A DNA stretch of 64,000 bases from Terrisporobacter glycolicus ATCC 14880 = DSM 1288. GTDB taxonomy: Bacteria; Bacillota; Clostridia; Peptostreptococcales; Peptostreptococcaceae. Below, piece after piece: positions 1 to 8,046 of the stretch. Below the pieces are notes generated by a model. The model made no database searches, was not told the origin of the DNA, and was given only the letters and a program-made list of their open reading frames with translations. The DNA lies in the NCBI RefSeq assembly GCF_036812735.1, contig NZ_CP117523.1:558001-622000 (forward strand). The letters run 5' to 3'. Every line of letters starts with the position of its first letter. The first letter of the stretch is position 1. Made by a program: the position numbers and the translations under genes.

Positions 1-1
1 G

Positions 2-589
2 CAAATATTGTTTTTTAGAGAGTTAGATTTTCCTTTAAATGAAATAAAAGAAATAATGACAAATCCCAATTATAATAAAACGGAAGCTTTGAATAAGCAA
101 AAAGAATTGCTAGTAAAAAAACGCCAACGAATAGATAATTTGATTGGCCTTATAGATAATACTATTGAAGGAGATAATAATATGAGTTTTAAAGAATTTG
201 ATATGAAAGATATAGAAGAAAGTAAAAAGAAATATGCTAAAGAGGTAAAAGAGCGTTGGGGAAATACAGACGCATACAAAGAATGTGAGGAAAAAATAAA
301 TAGCTACAGTGAAAATCAATGGGGCTCTATTAATAAAGAAGGTAGTGAAATTTTAAAAGCTTTTGGAGAGCATATAGGTTGTGATCCAGGAAGTGCAGAA
401 GTACAAGGTTTAGTAGAAAAATGGAGAAATCACATTTCGTCTAATTTTTATAATTGTACAAAAGAAATTTTATCAGGCTTAGGTTTAATGTATATAAATG
501 ATGATCGATTTCAAAAAAATATTGATCAAAATGGGGAAGGGACAGCTAAGATAATGTCAAAAGCTATTGAAATTTACTGTTCTAAATAA
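2..589 (+). CDS. MerR-family regulator with TipAS drug-recognition domain (5' end missing)
   Basis: The frame is open to the left edge of the window, so the N-terminal helix-turn-helix lies outside. What remains begins with the end of the MerR DNA-binding region (QILFFRELDFPLNEI) and a dimerisation helix, followed by a TipAS-like domain of about 115 residues (WGNTDAYKE, then GLGLMYINDDRF near the end). TipAS proteins bind thiopeptides or other hydrophobic compounds and switch transcription of target genes. A TTG at position 8 is not a credible start, because the homologous MerR helices would be cut off. The target genes are not identifiable here. The family call is strong; the ligand is unknown. 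Confidence 0.85.
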   Translation, partial: QILFFRELDFPLNEIKEIMTNPNYNKTEALNKQKELLVKKRQRIDNLIGLIDNTIEGDNNMSFKEFDMKDIEESKKKYAKEVKERWGNTDAYKECEEKINSYSENQWGSINKEGSEILKAFGEHIGCDPGSAEVQGLVEKWRNHISSNFYNCTKEILSGLGLMYINDDRFQKNIDQNGEGTAKIMSKAIEIYCSK

Positions 590-629
590 AGAAAAATTAT
601 TTTATAAAGTTAAAATTAAGAGGATCTTT

Positions 630-1151
630 TTAATATTTAATATATATTAATTCAGACTCATTATATCTAGCAATAGCATAAATTACATCGGAAAGTCTAT
701 TTACATATTTCAATAACTGTGGATTGACAATGTCAGCCTTACTAAGAGAAATAATTCTTCTTTCAGCCTTTCTACAAATTGTTCTAGCTATATGTAAGTT
801 AGCAGATATTAAACTAGTTCCAGGAACTATAAAAGCATCTATTTTATCAATTTTTGAAATATAATAATCTATAATTTTTTCCAGTGACTTTACATCATCG
901 TCAGTTATAGGTGCTTTATATTTTCCCTCTTCCTTAGTTGCTAATTCAGCAGATACAGCAAATAACTTTATTTGTATGCTTCTTAAAATTTCTTTATCTT
1001 CGTCTTTAGCATAATTTGTACAAAGACCTATGTAAGAATTTAGTTCATCTAAAGCTCCATAAGATTCCACTCTTATATCATCTTTATCAACTCTAATTCC
1101 GTCATATAGAGAAGTTTTACCTTTATCCCCTGTCTTAGTATATATTTTCAT
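630..1151 (-). CDS. PduO-type corrinoid (cob(I)alamin) adenosyltransferase
   Basis: This 173-residue protein matches the PduO/MMAB family, which transfers adenosyl from ATP to cob(I)alamin to make coenzyme B12. The ATP-binding N-terminus reads YTKTGDKGKTSLYDG, and the conserved RTICRKAERRI helix lies in the C-terminal half. The length is normal for the family. It is transcribed leftward, convergent with the MerR gene, and starts at ATG with an AGGAGG-like site just upstream (plus-strand CCTCC near 1159). It stands alone, but an adenosylcobalamin-dependent methylmalonyl-CoA mutase lies 29 kb away in the same window, so supplying that enzyme is a reasonable inference. Confidence 0.92.
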   Translation of the reverse strand: MKIYTKTGDKGKTSLYDGIRVDKDDIRVESYGALDELNSYIGLCTNYAKDEDKEILRSIQIKLFAVSAELATKEEGKYKAPITDDDVKSLEKIIDYYISKIDKIDAFIVPGTSLISANLHIARTICRKAERRIISLSKADIVNPQLLKYVNRLSDVIYAIARYNESELIYIKY

Positions 1152-1350
1152 AGTTGTCCTCCTTATATATTTTTATTAATAATATACCCATGAATAATTA
1201 ATACATATTCAAATATTTATTAAAGATAGCACATTAAAATAAGAAATTGTGGGTATATACTAATTATAAAACGAATTTATCAAAATTGTTGATGATATAA
1301 AAATTAATAAACATATATACGAAAAATTATAATTTATGGAGGAAAATAAA

Positions 1351-2175
1351 ATGGCAAATTGTGATTCATGTCCATCAAAAAATAATTGTAATAAACAAGA
1401 TACTTGTACAATAGAAAATAATCCGAATAATAAAATAAAAAATATAATAGGTGTTATGAGTGGAAAAGGCGGAGTAGGAAAATCTACAATAACATCATTA
1501 ATAGCAAAAAAACTTAATAAAGAAGGATACAAAGTAGGAATATTAGATGCAGATATAACAGGACCAAGTATTCCAAGACTTATGGGAGTACAACATGAAA
1601 GAGCATTTTCAAACAATGGAAAAGATATTTATCCTATAATAACTAAAGAAAATATAAAAACTATGTCTGTGAACTTTATGGTAAATGATGAAAGTCAGCC
1701 AGTAGTGTTTAAAGGGCCTTTAATAAGTAATACAATAAAACAATTTTACAAAGATGTAATGTGGGAAGAGTTAGATTATTTATTAATAGATATGCCTCCT
1801 GGAACAGGAGATGTTGCCCTTACGGTTATGCAATCTTTACCTTTAGCTGGAATGATTATGGTATCTGTCCCTCAAGATATGATATCCATGATAGTTGCAA
1901 AAGGTGTAAATATGGCAAAAACATTAAATATAAATATATTAGGTGTGGTAGAAAATATGAGTTATATTGAATGTCCAGACTGCAATAAAAAGATTAAGTT
2001 ATTTGATGGAGAAGAAACAGAAACATTCTTGAAAGAAATGAATTTGGATTTTTTAGGAGAATTACCAATGACTAGGGAAATTGTGGAAATTACTCATAAG
2101 GGATCAGAAGAGGTAAGTGAAGAATTAGAAAATATTTTAAGTAATATAGTAGAAAAAATAAATAAAAAATTATAA
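1351..2175 (+). CDS. Mrp/NBP35-family Fe-S cluster carrier ATPase
   Basis: A P-loop ATPase of the Mrp/ApbC/NBP35 family, which assembles and transfers Fe-S clusters in the cytoplasm. The deviant Walker A motif GKGGVGKS sits at residues 38-45 and a Walker-B-like DMPPGTGD follows. A C-terminal CPDC pair (residues 208-211) is the usual bridging cluster site. The N-terminus carries four extra cysteines (C4, C7, C13, C19), reminiscent of the NBP35 N-terminal cluster. A longer reading from 1336 would place the GGAGG ribosome site inside the gene, so the ATG at 1351, eight bases after GGAGG, is preferred. It is a single gene with no obvious operon partner. Confidence 0.9.
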   Translation: MANCDSCPSKNNCNKQDTCTIENNPNNKIKNIIGVMSGKGGVGKSTITSLIAKKLNKEGYKVGILDADITGPSIPRLMGVQHERAFSNNGKDIYPIITKENIKTMSVNFMVNDESQPVVFKGPLISNTIKQFYKDVMWEELDYLLIDMPPGTGDVALTVMQSLPLAGMIMVSVPQDMISMIVAKGVNMAKTLNINILGVVENMSYIECPDCNKKIKLFDGEETETFLKEMNLDFLGELPMTREIVEITHKGSEEVSEELENILSNIVEKINKKL

Positions 2176-2211
2176 AAAAACTGAATTATATAAAATTATA
2201 TCAAAATGAAC

Positions 2212-2239
2212 TTGTTAAAATTATTAAAAATACTATAAT
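2212..2239 (+). promoter_or_regulatory. Predicted sigma-A promoter for the wecB-bcp pair
   Basis: TTGTTA (2212-2217) and a perfect TATAAT (2234-2239) are separated by 16 bases, about 40 bases before the epimerase start codon. This fits a housekeeping promoter. Only the motif match supports it. Confidence 0.55.
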
Positions 2240-2277
2240 TAGTGATATATTTATTTCTAGAGTAAAAGGAGACTTAA

Positions 2278-3381
2278 ATGAAAATAAAGGTTATGACTGT
2301 ATTTGGTACTAGACCAGAGGCTATAAAAATGGCTCCCCTAGTAAAGGAATTAGAATCTAGAGAAGAAATAGATAGTATAGTATGTGTAACAGCTCAACAC
2401 AGACAAATGTTAGACCAAGTGTTAGATGCATTTAATATAAAACCTGATTATGATTTAAATATTATGAAACCAGGTCAGACCCTTGCAGATATAACTAGTA
2501 GGGCATTACAAGATTTAGATTGTGTTATAAGAGAAGCTAAACCAGATATTGTATTAGTTCATGGAGATACAACAACAACTTTGGCAGCTAGTTTTGCAGC
2601 GTTTTATAATAAAGTAACCCTTGGTCATGTGGAGGCCGGTCTAAGAACCTATAATAAATATTCTCCTTATCCAGAGGAGATAAACAGGCAAGTAACAGGG
2701 GTTATAGCTGATATTCACTTCACTCCAACAGAAATATCAAAAGAAAACTTGACTAGGGAAGGTAAAAAAGAATCATCTATATACGTTACTGGAAACACGG
2801 CAATAGATGCACTAAAAACTACAATAAGAGAAAATTATACTCATAATATAATAAAAAAAATAGGTAATGACAGGATGATACTTCTTACAGCACATAGAAG
2901 AGAAAATTTAGGTCAAAATATGAAAAGTATGTTTAGTGCAATAAAAAGAATAGTTGATGAATTTGAAGATGTTCAAGTTGTTTATCCTATACATTTGAAT
3001 CCTCTTGTTAGAGAAACTGCCAATGAAGTATTTGGAGATTGCAATAGGATACATTTGATAGAGCCTTTGGAAGTATTAGACTTTCATAACTTTCTTAATA
3101 AATCTTATATAATAATGACAGATAGTGGTGGAATTCAAGAAGAAGCACCTTCTCTAGGAAAACCTGTATTAGTACTTAGAGATACAACAGAGAGACCAGA
3201 GGGGATAGCTGCAGGTACTTTAAAGTTAGTTGGTGTAGATGAAGAAACCATTTATGCTTTAACAAAGGAATTATTAACTAATAAGGAAATATACAATAAT
3301 ATGTCAAAGGCTTCAAATCCATATGGTGATGGAAATGCCAGCAGATATATTGTTGATGAAATAATAAAAAAATTTAAATAG
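2278..3381 (+). CDS. wecB: UDP-N-acetylglucosamine 2-epimerase (non-hydrolysing)
   Basis: A 367-residue protein of the WecB/MnaA family, which interconverts UDP-GlcNAc and UDP-ManNAc for cell-wall polymers. Diagnostic stretches are TRPEAIKMAPL at the N-terminus, HGDTTTTLA followed by HVEAGLRT, and the UDP-binding DSGGIQEEAPSLG with RDTTERPEG near the C-terminus. Length is typical. The ATG follows AAAAGGAG closely. The peroxiredoxin gene starts 12 bases downstream. UDP-ManNAc could feed teichoic-acid-type polymers or, as an inference only, the exopolysaccharide operon at 12.8-19.6 kb; no other wall-polymer genes adjoin it. Confidence 0.95.
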   Translation: MKIKVMTVFGTRPEAIKMAPLVKELESREEIDSIVCVTAQHRQMLDQVLDAFNIKPDYDLNIMKPGQTLADITSRALQDLDCVIREAKPDIVLVHGDTTTTLAASFAAFYNKVTLGHVEAGLRTYNKYSPYPEEINRQVTGVIADIHFTPTEISKENLTREGKKESSIYVTGNTAIDALKTTIRENYTHNIIKKIGNDRMILLTAHRRENLGQNMKSMFSAIKRIVDEFEDVQVVYPIHLNPLVRETANEVFGDCNRIHLIEPLEVLDFHNFLNKSYIIMTDSGGIQEEAPSLGKPVLVLRDTTERPEGIAAGTLKLVGVDEETIYALTKELLTNKEIYNNMSKASNPYGDGNASRYIVDEIIKKFK

Positions 3382-3393
3382 GAGTTGAAAAAA

Positions 3394-3849
3394 ATGTTAG
3401 AAGTAGGAGTAAAAGCGCCTGAATTTAAATTACAAGATAAAGAAGGAAATGAAGTAAGTTTATCAGATTTTAAAAATAAAAAAGTAGTTTTGTATTTTTA
3501 CCCAAGAGACAATACAGCTGGATGTACTAAGCAAGCATGTGCTTTCAGGGATAGTTATGAACAATTCATATTAAAGGATGTAGTAGTAATAGGAATAAGT
3601 AAAGATAGTGTAAAATCACACAGTAATTTTGCTGCAAAGCATGAACTACCATTTATATTACTGTCAGATCCTGAACTTGAAGCAATAAAGGCTTACGATG
3701 TATGGCAGGAAAAGAAGTTATATGGAAAAGTTAGTATGGGTGTGGTAAGAACAACATATATTATAGACGAAAATGGAATTATAGAAAAAGTATACAATAA
3801 GGTCAAAACTGACAAGAATGCAGGAGAAATATTGGAGTATTTAGGATAG
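3394..3849 (+). CDS. bcp: Thiol peroxidase, Bcp/PrxQ-type peroxiredoxin
   Basis: A 151-residue atypical 2-Cys peroxiredoxin that reduces hydrogen and organic peroxides using thioredoxin. The motif YFYPRDNTAGCTKQACAF gives a peroxidatic Cys44 and a resolving Cys49, the Bcp spacing of five. The thioredoxin fold continues through GISKDSVKSHSNFAAKH. An in-frame TTG at 3385 is possible, but the AGGAG at 3380-3384, overlapping the epimerase stop, is nine bases before the ATG at 3394, which is therefore the better start. It is co-transcribed with wecB and ends at a strong terminator. Confidence 0.94.
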   Translation: MLEVGVKAPEFKLQDKEGNEVSLSDFKNKKVVLYFYPRDNTAGCTKQACAFRDSYEQFILKDVVVIGISKDSVKSHSNFAAKHELPFILLSDPELEAIKAYDVWQEKKLYGKVSMGVVRTTYIIDENGIIEKVYNKVKTDKNAGEILEYLG

Positions 3850-3854
3850 ATATA

Positions 3855-3884
3855 AAAGAACCGAATTTATTTGGTTCTTTTTTT
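3855..3884 (+). terminator. Intrinsic terminator after bcp
   Basis: AAAGAACC (3855-3862) pairs with GGTTCTTT (3873-3880), the stem can extend inward through CCGAAT/ATTTGG, and a run of T follows. Confidence 0.85.
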
Positions 3885-3919
3885 ATGGTATTATAAGAAG
3901 AAGATAGGAGTGAGACATT

Positions 3920-4816
3920 TTGAAATTGCAAAAACCAGGAATGAGAAATATAAAAACAGGTATAGGAGTTATGATATGCGTACTAATTGGCAAAATGAAT
4001 GTAATAGATAGTACTTTTTATGCAGCAATAGCTTGTATTGTTTCTATGCAAACAACTGTAAAAAGCTCGTTAACAGTAGGTATAAACAGATTAAAGGGAA
4101 CATTTATTGGTGGTTTAATAGGATTTCTATTTGTACTTATTCATCCAGGTGATCCAATAATATCTTGTTTAGGAATAATCACAACTATTTATATTTGTAA
4201 TATTTTAAAAATAAATAAATCTATAACTATTGCTTGTGTTGTATATTGTGCAATTCTATTAAATATAGGTGATGCAAGCCCAATAGCATATTCTTTATCT
4301 AGAACTTTAGATACCTCTATAGGAGTAATCGTAGGAGTAGCTGTAAACTATTTTATATATAGACCAGATTACTTAGAAAGCATATATAAAGAAATTAGAA
4401 TAATTGAAGAAACATCAATTAGGCTACTAAAGAGTGAAATAGAAAAAGGGGAACATGCTGATATTTCATCTTTAAAAAATGAAATTACAAGATTAGAAGG
4501 ATTGTACAAAAACTTTTTAGACGAATTAGAGTATAGCAATGAAGAAGTTGAGGATCAAGAAATAAACCATACTATAAAGAGATGCAAACAGATTTACTTA
4601 CATCTTCAAGTTTTAGAGCAAATGAAGGATAAATGTTATCTAAATAAGGAAAACTATATTAAATCTAAAAGTATATATGATACTTTACCCAAAGGTATTG
4701 AAATAAAAGATAATACAAGTACTGTTTATAACTATCATATTAGCTCCATAATTGACAACATAAATGAAATACATGAAATTGAAGAAATTAACGATAATAA
4801 TGAAAGTGATTTATAG
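3920..4816 (+). CDS. Aromatic acid exporter family (ArAE/FUSC-like) membrane protein
   Basis: This 298-residue protein has an N-terminal half made of hydrophobic segments (residues about 12-30, 60-80, 83-110 and 115-145), with the recurring family feature SSLTVGINRLKGTFIGG, and a hydrophilic, helical C-terminal half of about 150 residues. This is the layout of the short Gram-positive ArAE_1 (FUSC-superfamily) proteins, usually annotated as aromatic acid exporters. The substrate is not known. The start is TTG at 3920, nine bases after AGGAG (3906-3910). A second member of the same superfamily lies at 19687-20655. It appears monocistronic. Confidence 0.78.
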   Translation: MKLQKPGMRNIKTGIGVMICVLIGKMNVIDSTFYAAIACIVSMQTTVKSSLTVGINRLKGTFIGGLIGFLFVLIHPGDPIISCLGIITTIYICNILKINKSITIACVVYCAILLNIGDASPIAYSLSRTLDTSIGVIVGVAVNYFIYRPDYLESIYKEIRIIEETSIRLLKSEIEKGEHADISSLKNEITRLEGLYKNFLDELEYSNEEVEDQEINHTIKRCKQIYLHLQVLEQMKDKCYLNKENYIKSKSIYDTLPKGIEIKDNTSTVYNYHISSIIDNINEIHEIEEINDNNESDL

Positions 4817-4890
4817 ATAAGGGTTTAATATATATAAAAAAAATAAAAAAACGCTTAAAATAAAGATAACTCATAATATTTTTTTTTTAG

Positions 4891-4899
4891 TGTTATAAT
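4891..4899 (+). promoter_or_regulatory. Extended -10 promoter element before the COG1915 gene
   Basis: TGTTATAAT, a perfect TATAAT with the TGn extension, lies 44 bases before the start codon. No convincing -35 box is present, as is common with extended -10 promoters. Confidence 0.5.
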
Positions 4900-4942
4900 T
4901 ACTTTGTCAGCATAATTAATATTTAGACAGGGGGAAGAAATT

Positions 4943-6025
4943 ATGAATTTTGAAATGCCAAAATATACTCATCCAAATTTTCAACAAGAGAAATTTGAAA
5001 ATGCACCAGATGCAAAATATGTATTAGTAGAAAAAGATAGAGTTGCACCTGACAACTATCATGCAATGTCTATTTTTCCAGAGTACTTTAAAGTTGAGGG
5101 GGAATGGAAACTAGCTAAAGAATCAAGAATGGATTGTGTTGCAAGACTAAGAGAAGATAAAGAAATAGAGGTAGTAGAGTTTAGACATTTAAAAGTTGGA
5201 GATAAAATTATCGTTGGAAGAACTGAAAACGGTAGTGAGGGAATATATTTACACACAACAGGTTTTGAAGAAGAAAAAATTGAAGAAGAAGCTTTTGCTT
5301 TTAGAGGAAGTAGATCAAGAGAAACTTCTCAAACTATGGACTACGATCAACTAATTGAACTTCTAAAACATGAAAAAGAAAATGGATATGTAGTTTGGGT
5401 AATGGGACCAGCAGCAGTATTTTCTAAGGGAGCTAGAGACTCATTAACAAAATTAATAAATAATGGATATGTAGATGCTTTCTTAGGGGGAAATGCAGTT
5501 GCAACCCATGACTTAGAAGCAGGAGTATACAATACAGCATTAGGACAAGATATATATACTCAATGTTCTATAAAAGATGGTCATTATCATCACCTAGATT
5601 TATTAAATAAAGCAAGAAAATATGGTTCTATAGAAAAACTTATAGAAGGAGAAAATATAACATCAGGATTAATTTATTCTTGTGTAAAAAACAATGTACC
5701 TATTGTACTTGGAGGGTCTATAAGAGATGATGGCCCACTTCCTATAGTTATAGCAGATGTATATGAAGCTCAAGAGCAAATGAGAAATCAAGTAAGAAAA
5801 GCTACAACTGTAATTTGTATGGCAACTCAATTACACACAATTGCTACAGGAAATATGACACCATCATTTAGAGTTGTTAATGATGAAGTGAGACCAACAT
5901 ACTTCTATACAGTAGATACTTCAGAATTTGCTGTTAACAAGTTAAAAGATAGGGGAAGTTTAAGTGTTAGAACAATGATATCAAATGCTCAAGATTTCTT
6001 ACAAAGATTAGCTGATAATTTATAA
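4943..6025 (+). CDS. COG1915/TIGR00300-family protein (LOR/SDH domain; ornithine cyclodeaminase-like)
   Basis: A 360-residue protein. The N-terminal ~110 residues resemble the LOR/SDH conserved domain. The C-terminal part has the family's nucleotide-binding features: VVWVMGPAAVFSKGARD, GGNAVATHDLEAGVYNTALG (about residues 182-201), and LGGSIRDDGPLP. Members of COG1915 include archaeal enzymes reported as ornithine cyclodeaminases and the C-terminal part of cyanobacterial arginine-degrading enzymes, so an NAD-dependent ornithine-to-proline step is plausible in a Stickland-type fermenter. That function is inferred from family membership, not shown here. ATG follows AGGGGGAAG. The gene is monocistronic and ends at a strong terminator. 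Confidence 0.75.
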   Translation: MNFEMPKYTHPNFQQEKFENAPDAKYVLVEKDRVAPDNYHAMSIFPEYFKVEGEWKLAKESRMDCVARLREDKEIEVVEFRHLKVGDKIIVGRTENGSEGIYLHTTGFEEEKIEEEAFAFRGSRSRETSQTMDYDQLIELLKHEKENGYVVWVMGPAAVFSKGARDSLTKLINNGYVDAFLGGNAVATHDLEAGVYNTALGQDIYTQCSIKDGHYHHLDLLNKARKYGSIEKLIEGENITSGLIYSCVKNNVPIVLGGSIRDDGPLPIVIADVYEAQEQMRNQVRKATTVICMATQLHTIATGNMTPSFRVVNDEVRPTYFYTVDTSEFAVNKLKDRGSLSVRTMISNAQDFLQRLADNL

Positions 6026-6031
6026 TAGATT

Positions 6032-6066
6032 AAAAAACTGCTTTAATTTTTTAAAGCAGTTTTTTT
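6032..6066 (+). terminator. Intrinsic terminator after the COG1915 gene
   Basis: A 15-bp stem (6032-6046 with 6051-6065; core ACTGCTTTAA/TTAAAGCAGT) with a TTTT loop and a T-run. Confidence 0.9.
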
Positions 6067-6164
6067 ATTATTTCAAAAAAATATAGCGAAGTCATCTCAT
6101 ATTGTATACAATTCTATTAATATAAAATTAGAAAAATAATAATTAGAATTAAAGGGGTGATTAT

Positions 6165-6434
6165 ATGAGAGCTATAATAACTGTAATTGGGAAGGATAAA
6201 GTGGGGATAGTAGCTGGTTTAACTACTGAGCTTGCAAAACACAATATAAATATTATTGATATTAATCAAACTATAATGGAAGAGTTTTTTACTATGGTAT
6301 TGATGGTTGATTTAAGTAAAGTAAACCAGTCTTTTGATGAAATAAAAAAAGCTTTAGTATTAGTAGGAAAAAGTTTAGGTGTTGATGTAAAAATTCAAAG
6401 AGAAGAAATATTTAACTCAATGCACACAGTTTAG
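6165..6434 (+). CDS. ACT-domain protein (UPF0237 family)
   Basis: An 89-residue single ACT domain that begins directly with the ligand-binding strand (RAIITVIGKDKVGIVAGL), with the typical beta-alpha-beta-beta-alpha-beta order and an N-H-I-I-D-like turn at HNINIIDINQ. ACT domains bind small ligands, often amino acids. The length matches UPF0237 proteins, which are almost always encoded immediately before a UPF0210 protein, as here (9-base gap). A regulatory or ligand-sensing role for its partner is likely, but no biochemical function is established. It has a GGGGTG ribosome site seven bases before the ATG. Confidence 0.9.
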   Translation: MRAIITVIGKDKVGIVAGLTTELAKHNINIIDINQTIMEEFFTMVLMVDLSKVNQSFDEIKKALVLVGKSLGVDVKIQREEIFNSMHTV

Positions 6435-6443
6435 GAGGTTGCT

Positions 6444-7799
6444 ATGAATATAAATAACATATTAGAAACCATAAGAATGATAGAAGAAGAAAAATTAGAT
6501 ATAAGAACTATTACTATGGGTATCTCATTGCTAGACTGTATAGACTCTGATGGAGAAACGTGTAGAGATAATATTTATAATAAAATAATGAATTGTGCAA
6601 AAGATTTAGTAAAGGTTGGAAAAGAAATTGAAAATGAGTTTGGCATACCTATTGTAAATAAAAGAGTATCAGTAACGCCAATTTCCATAATAGCAGGAGC
6701 TACAAATGATGAAGACTATGTAGAATTTGCTAAAATTCTAGATAAAGCAGCAGAAAATTTGGGAATTGATTTTATAGGAGGATTTTCAGCATTAGTTGAA
6801 AAGGGTTGTACAAAGGGAGATGAAATTTTAATTAAATCTATTCCTAAGGCATTAGCTTGTACTAATAAAGTTTGTTCATCTGTAAATGTGGGTTCAACTA
6901 GATGTGGATTAAACATGAATGCAATAAAAGATATGGGAAAAATTATAAAAGAAACAGCAAAACTTACAAAAGATGTAAAGGGGTTTGGATGTGCCAAGTT
7001 AGTTGTATTTTGCAACTCAGTAGGAGATAACCCGTTTATGGCTGGGGCTTATCATGGAATAGGTGAAGCAGATGTGGTTATAAATGTGGGTGTAAGCGGG
7101 CCAGGGGTAGTACAAAGAGCTTTGGAAAAAGTAAGAGGTGAATCCTTTGATGTGGTGGCAGATACTATAAAAAATACTGCATTTAAAGTAACAAGAATGG
7201 GTCAATTAGTTGGGCAAGAAGCATCAAAAAGATTAGGCGTACCTTTTGGTATAGTGGATTTATCTTTAGCGCCAACACCTGCAATTGGTGATTCAGTGGC
7301 AAACATTCTAGAAGAAATGGGACTTGAAACTGTGGGAACCCACGGTACTACAGCAGCACTTGCTCTTTTAAATGATGCAGTGAAAAAAGGTGGAGTAATG
7401 GCATGTTCTAGAGTTGGTGGACTTAGTGGAGCATTTATACCAGTATCTGAAGATGCAGGAATGATTGATGGAGTAATAAAAGGGTCTTTAAATTTGGAAA
7501 AGTTAGAAGCAATGACTGCCGTATGCTCAGTAGGGTTAGACATGATAGCGGTGGAAGGAGAGACTACAGCTGAAACTATTAGTGCTATGATAGCTGATGA
7601 AGCTGCCATAGGAATGATAAATAATAAAACAACTGCGGTAAGAATAATTCCAGCACCAGGGTGTGAAACCGGAGATATGGTTGAATTTGGTGGGCTACTT
7701 GGAAGAGCACCAGTTATGAAAGCTAATAAAAACTCTTCAGCAGATTTTATAAATAGAGGAGGAAAAATTCCAGCTCCAATACATTCTTTTAAAAACTAA
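6444..7799 (+). CDS. UPF0210 (DUF711) family protein
   Basis: A 451-residue protein of the UPF0210/DUF711 family, structurally related to pyruvate-formate-lyase-like folds in database annotation but without an assigned reaction. Characteristic stretches are [10 protein letters not shown] near the N-terminus, [18 protein letters not shown] in the middle, and [20 protein letters not shown] near the C-terminus. The length is normal. AGGAGG lies six bases before the ATG, and the gap to the ACT-domain gene is nine bases, so the two are surely one operon. The conserved pairing suggests that the ACT protein regulates this enzyme; the substrate is unknown. Confidence 0.9.
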   Translation: MNINNILETIRMIEEEKLDIRTITMGISLLDCIDSDGETCRDNIYNKIMNCAKDLVKVGKEIENEFGIPIVNKRVSVTPISIIAGATNDEDYVEFAKILDKAAENLGIDFIGGFSALVEKGCTKGDEILIKSIPKALACTNKVCSSVNVGSTRCGLNMNAIKDMGKIIKETAKLTKDVKGFGCAKLVVFCNSVGDNPFMAGAYHGIGEADVVINVGVSGPGVVQRALEKVRGESFDVVADTIKNTAFKVTRMGQLVGQEASKRLGVPFGIVDLSLAPTPAIGDSVANILEEMGLETVGTHGTTAALALLNDAVKKGGVMACSRVGGLSGAFIPVSEDAGMIDGVIKGSLNLEKLEAMTAVCSVGLDMIAVEGETTAETISAMIADEAAIGMINNKTTAVRIIPAPGCETGDMVEFGGLLGRAPVMKANKNSSADFINRGGKIPAPIHSFKN

Positions 7800-7824
7800 T
7801 AGGCAATCAGCCTATTAGTTTTTT
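7794..7824 (+). terminator. Intrinsic terminator overlapping the UPF0210 stop codon
   Basis: AACTAATAGGC (7794-7804) pairs perfectly with GCCTATTAGTT (7810-7820) around an AATCA loop, followed by T residues. The stop codon lies in the left arm. Confidence 0.88.
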
Positions 7825-8046
7825 ATTATGGATAAAATATTTGAATTTACGATATATAAAAAAAATTGAACATGTAATTTTTTTGATTCATTGTTATTAT
7901 GTTGAGAAAAAAGGTACAATAAGTATGAAGTATGATGTAAAGCTTCAATAAATAATAATTTTTAAATAATGATAAAAAATACTATTAAAAAATTTGTTTT
8001 ATACATTATACTTATTATGCGAATTAGATAATAAAGGAGACTTATA

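Noticed and set aside
1184-1257. TATACCCA and TGGGTATA inverted elements between the adenosyltransferase and mrp genes
   Set aside because: Eight-base arms 58 bases apart in AT-rich DNA are weak evidence for an operator.
7202-7609. A 135-residue frame on the minus strand
   Set aside because: It lies opposite the conserved UPF0210 gene, has low-complexity composition and no ribosome site; it is a shadow frame.
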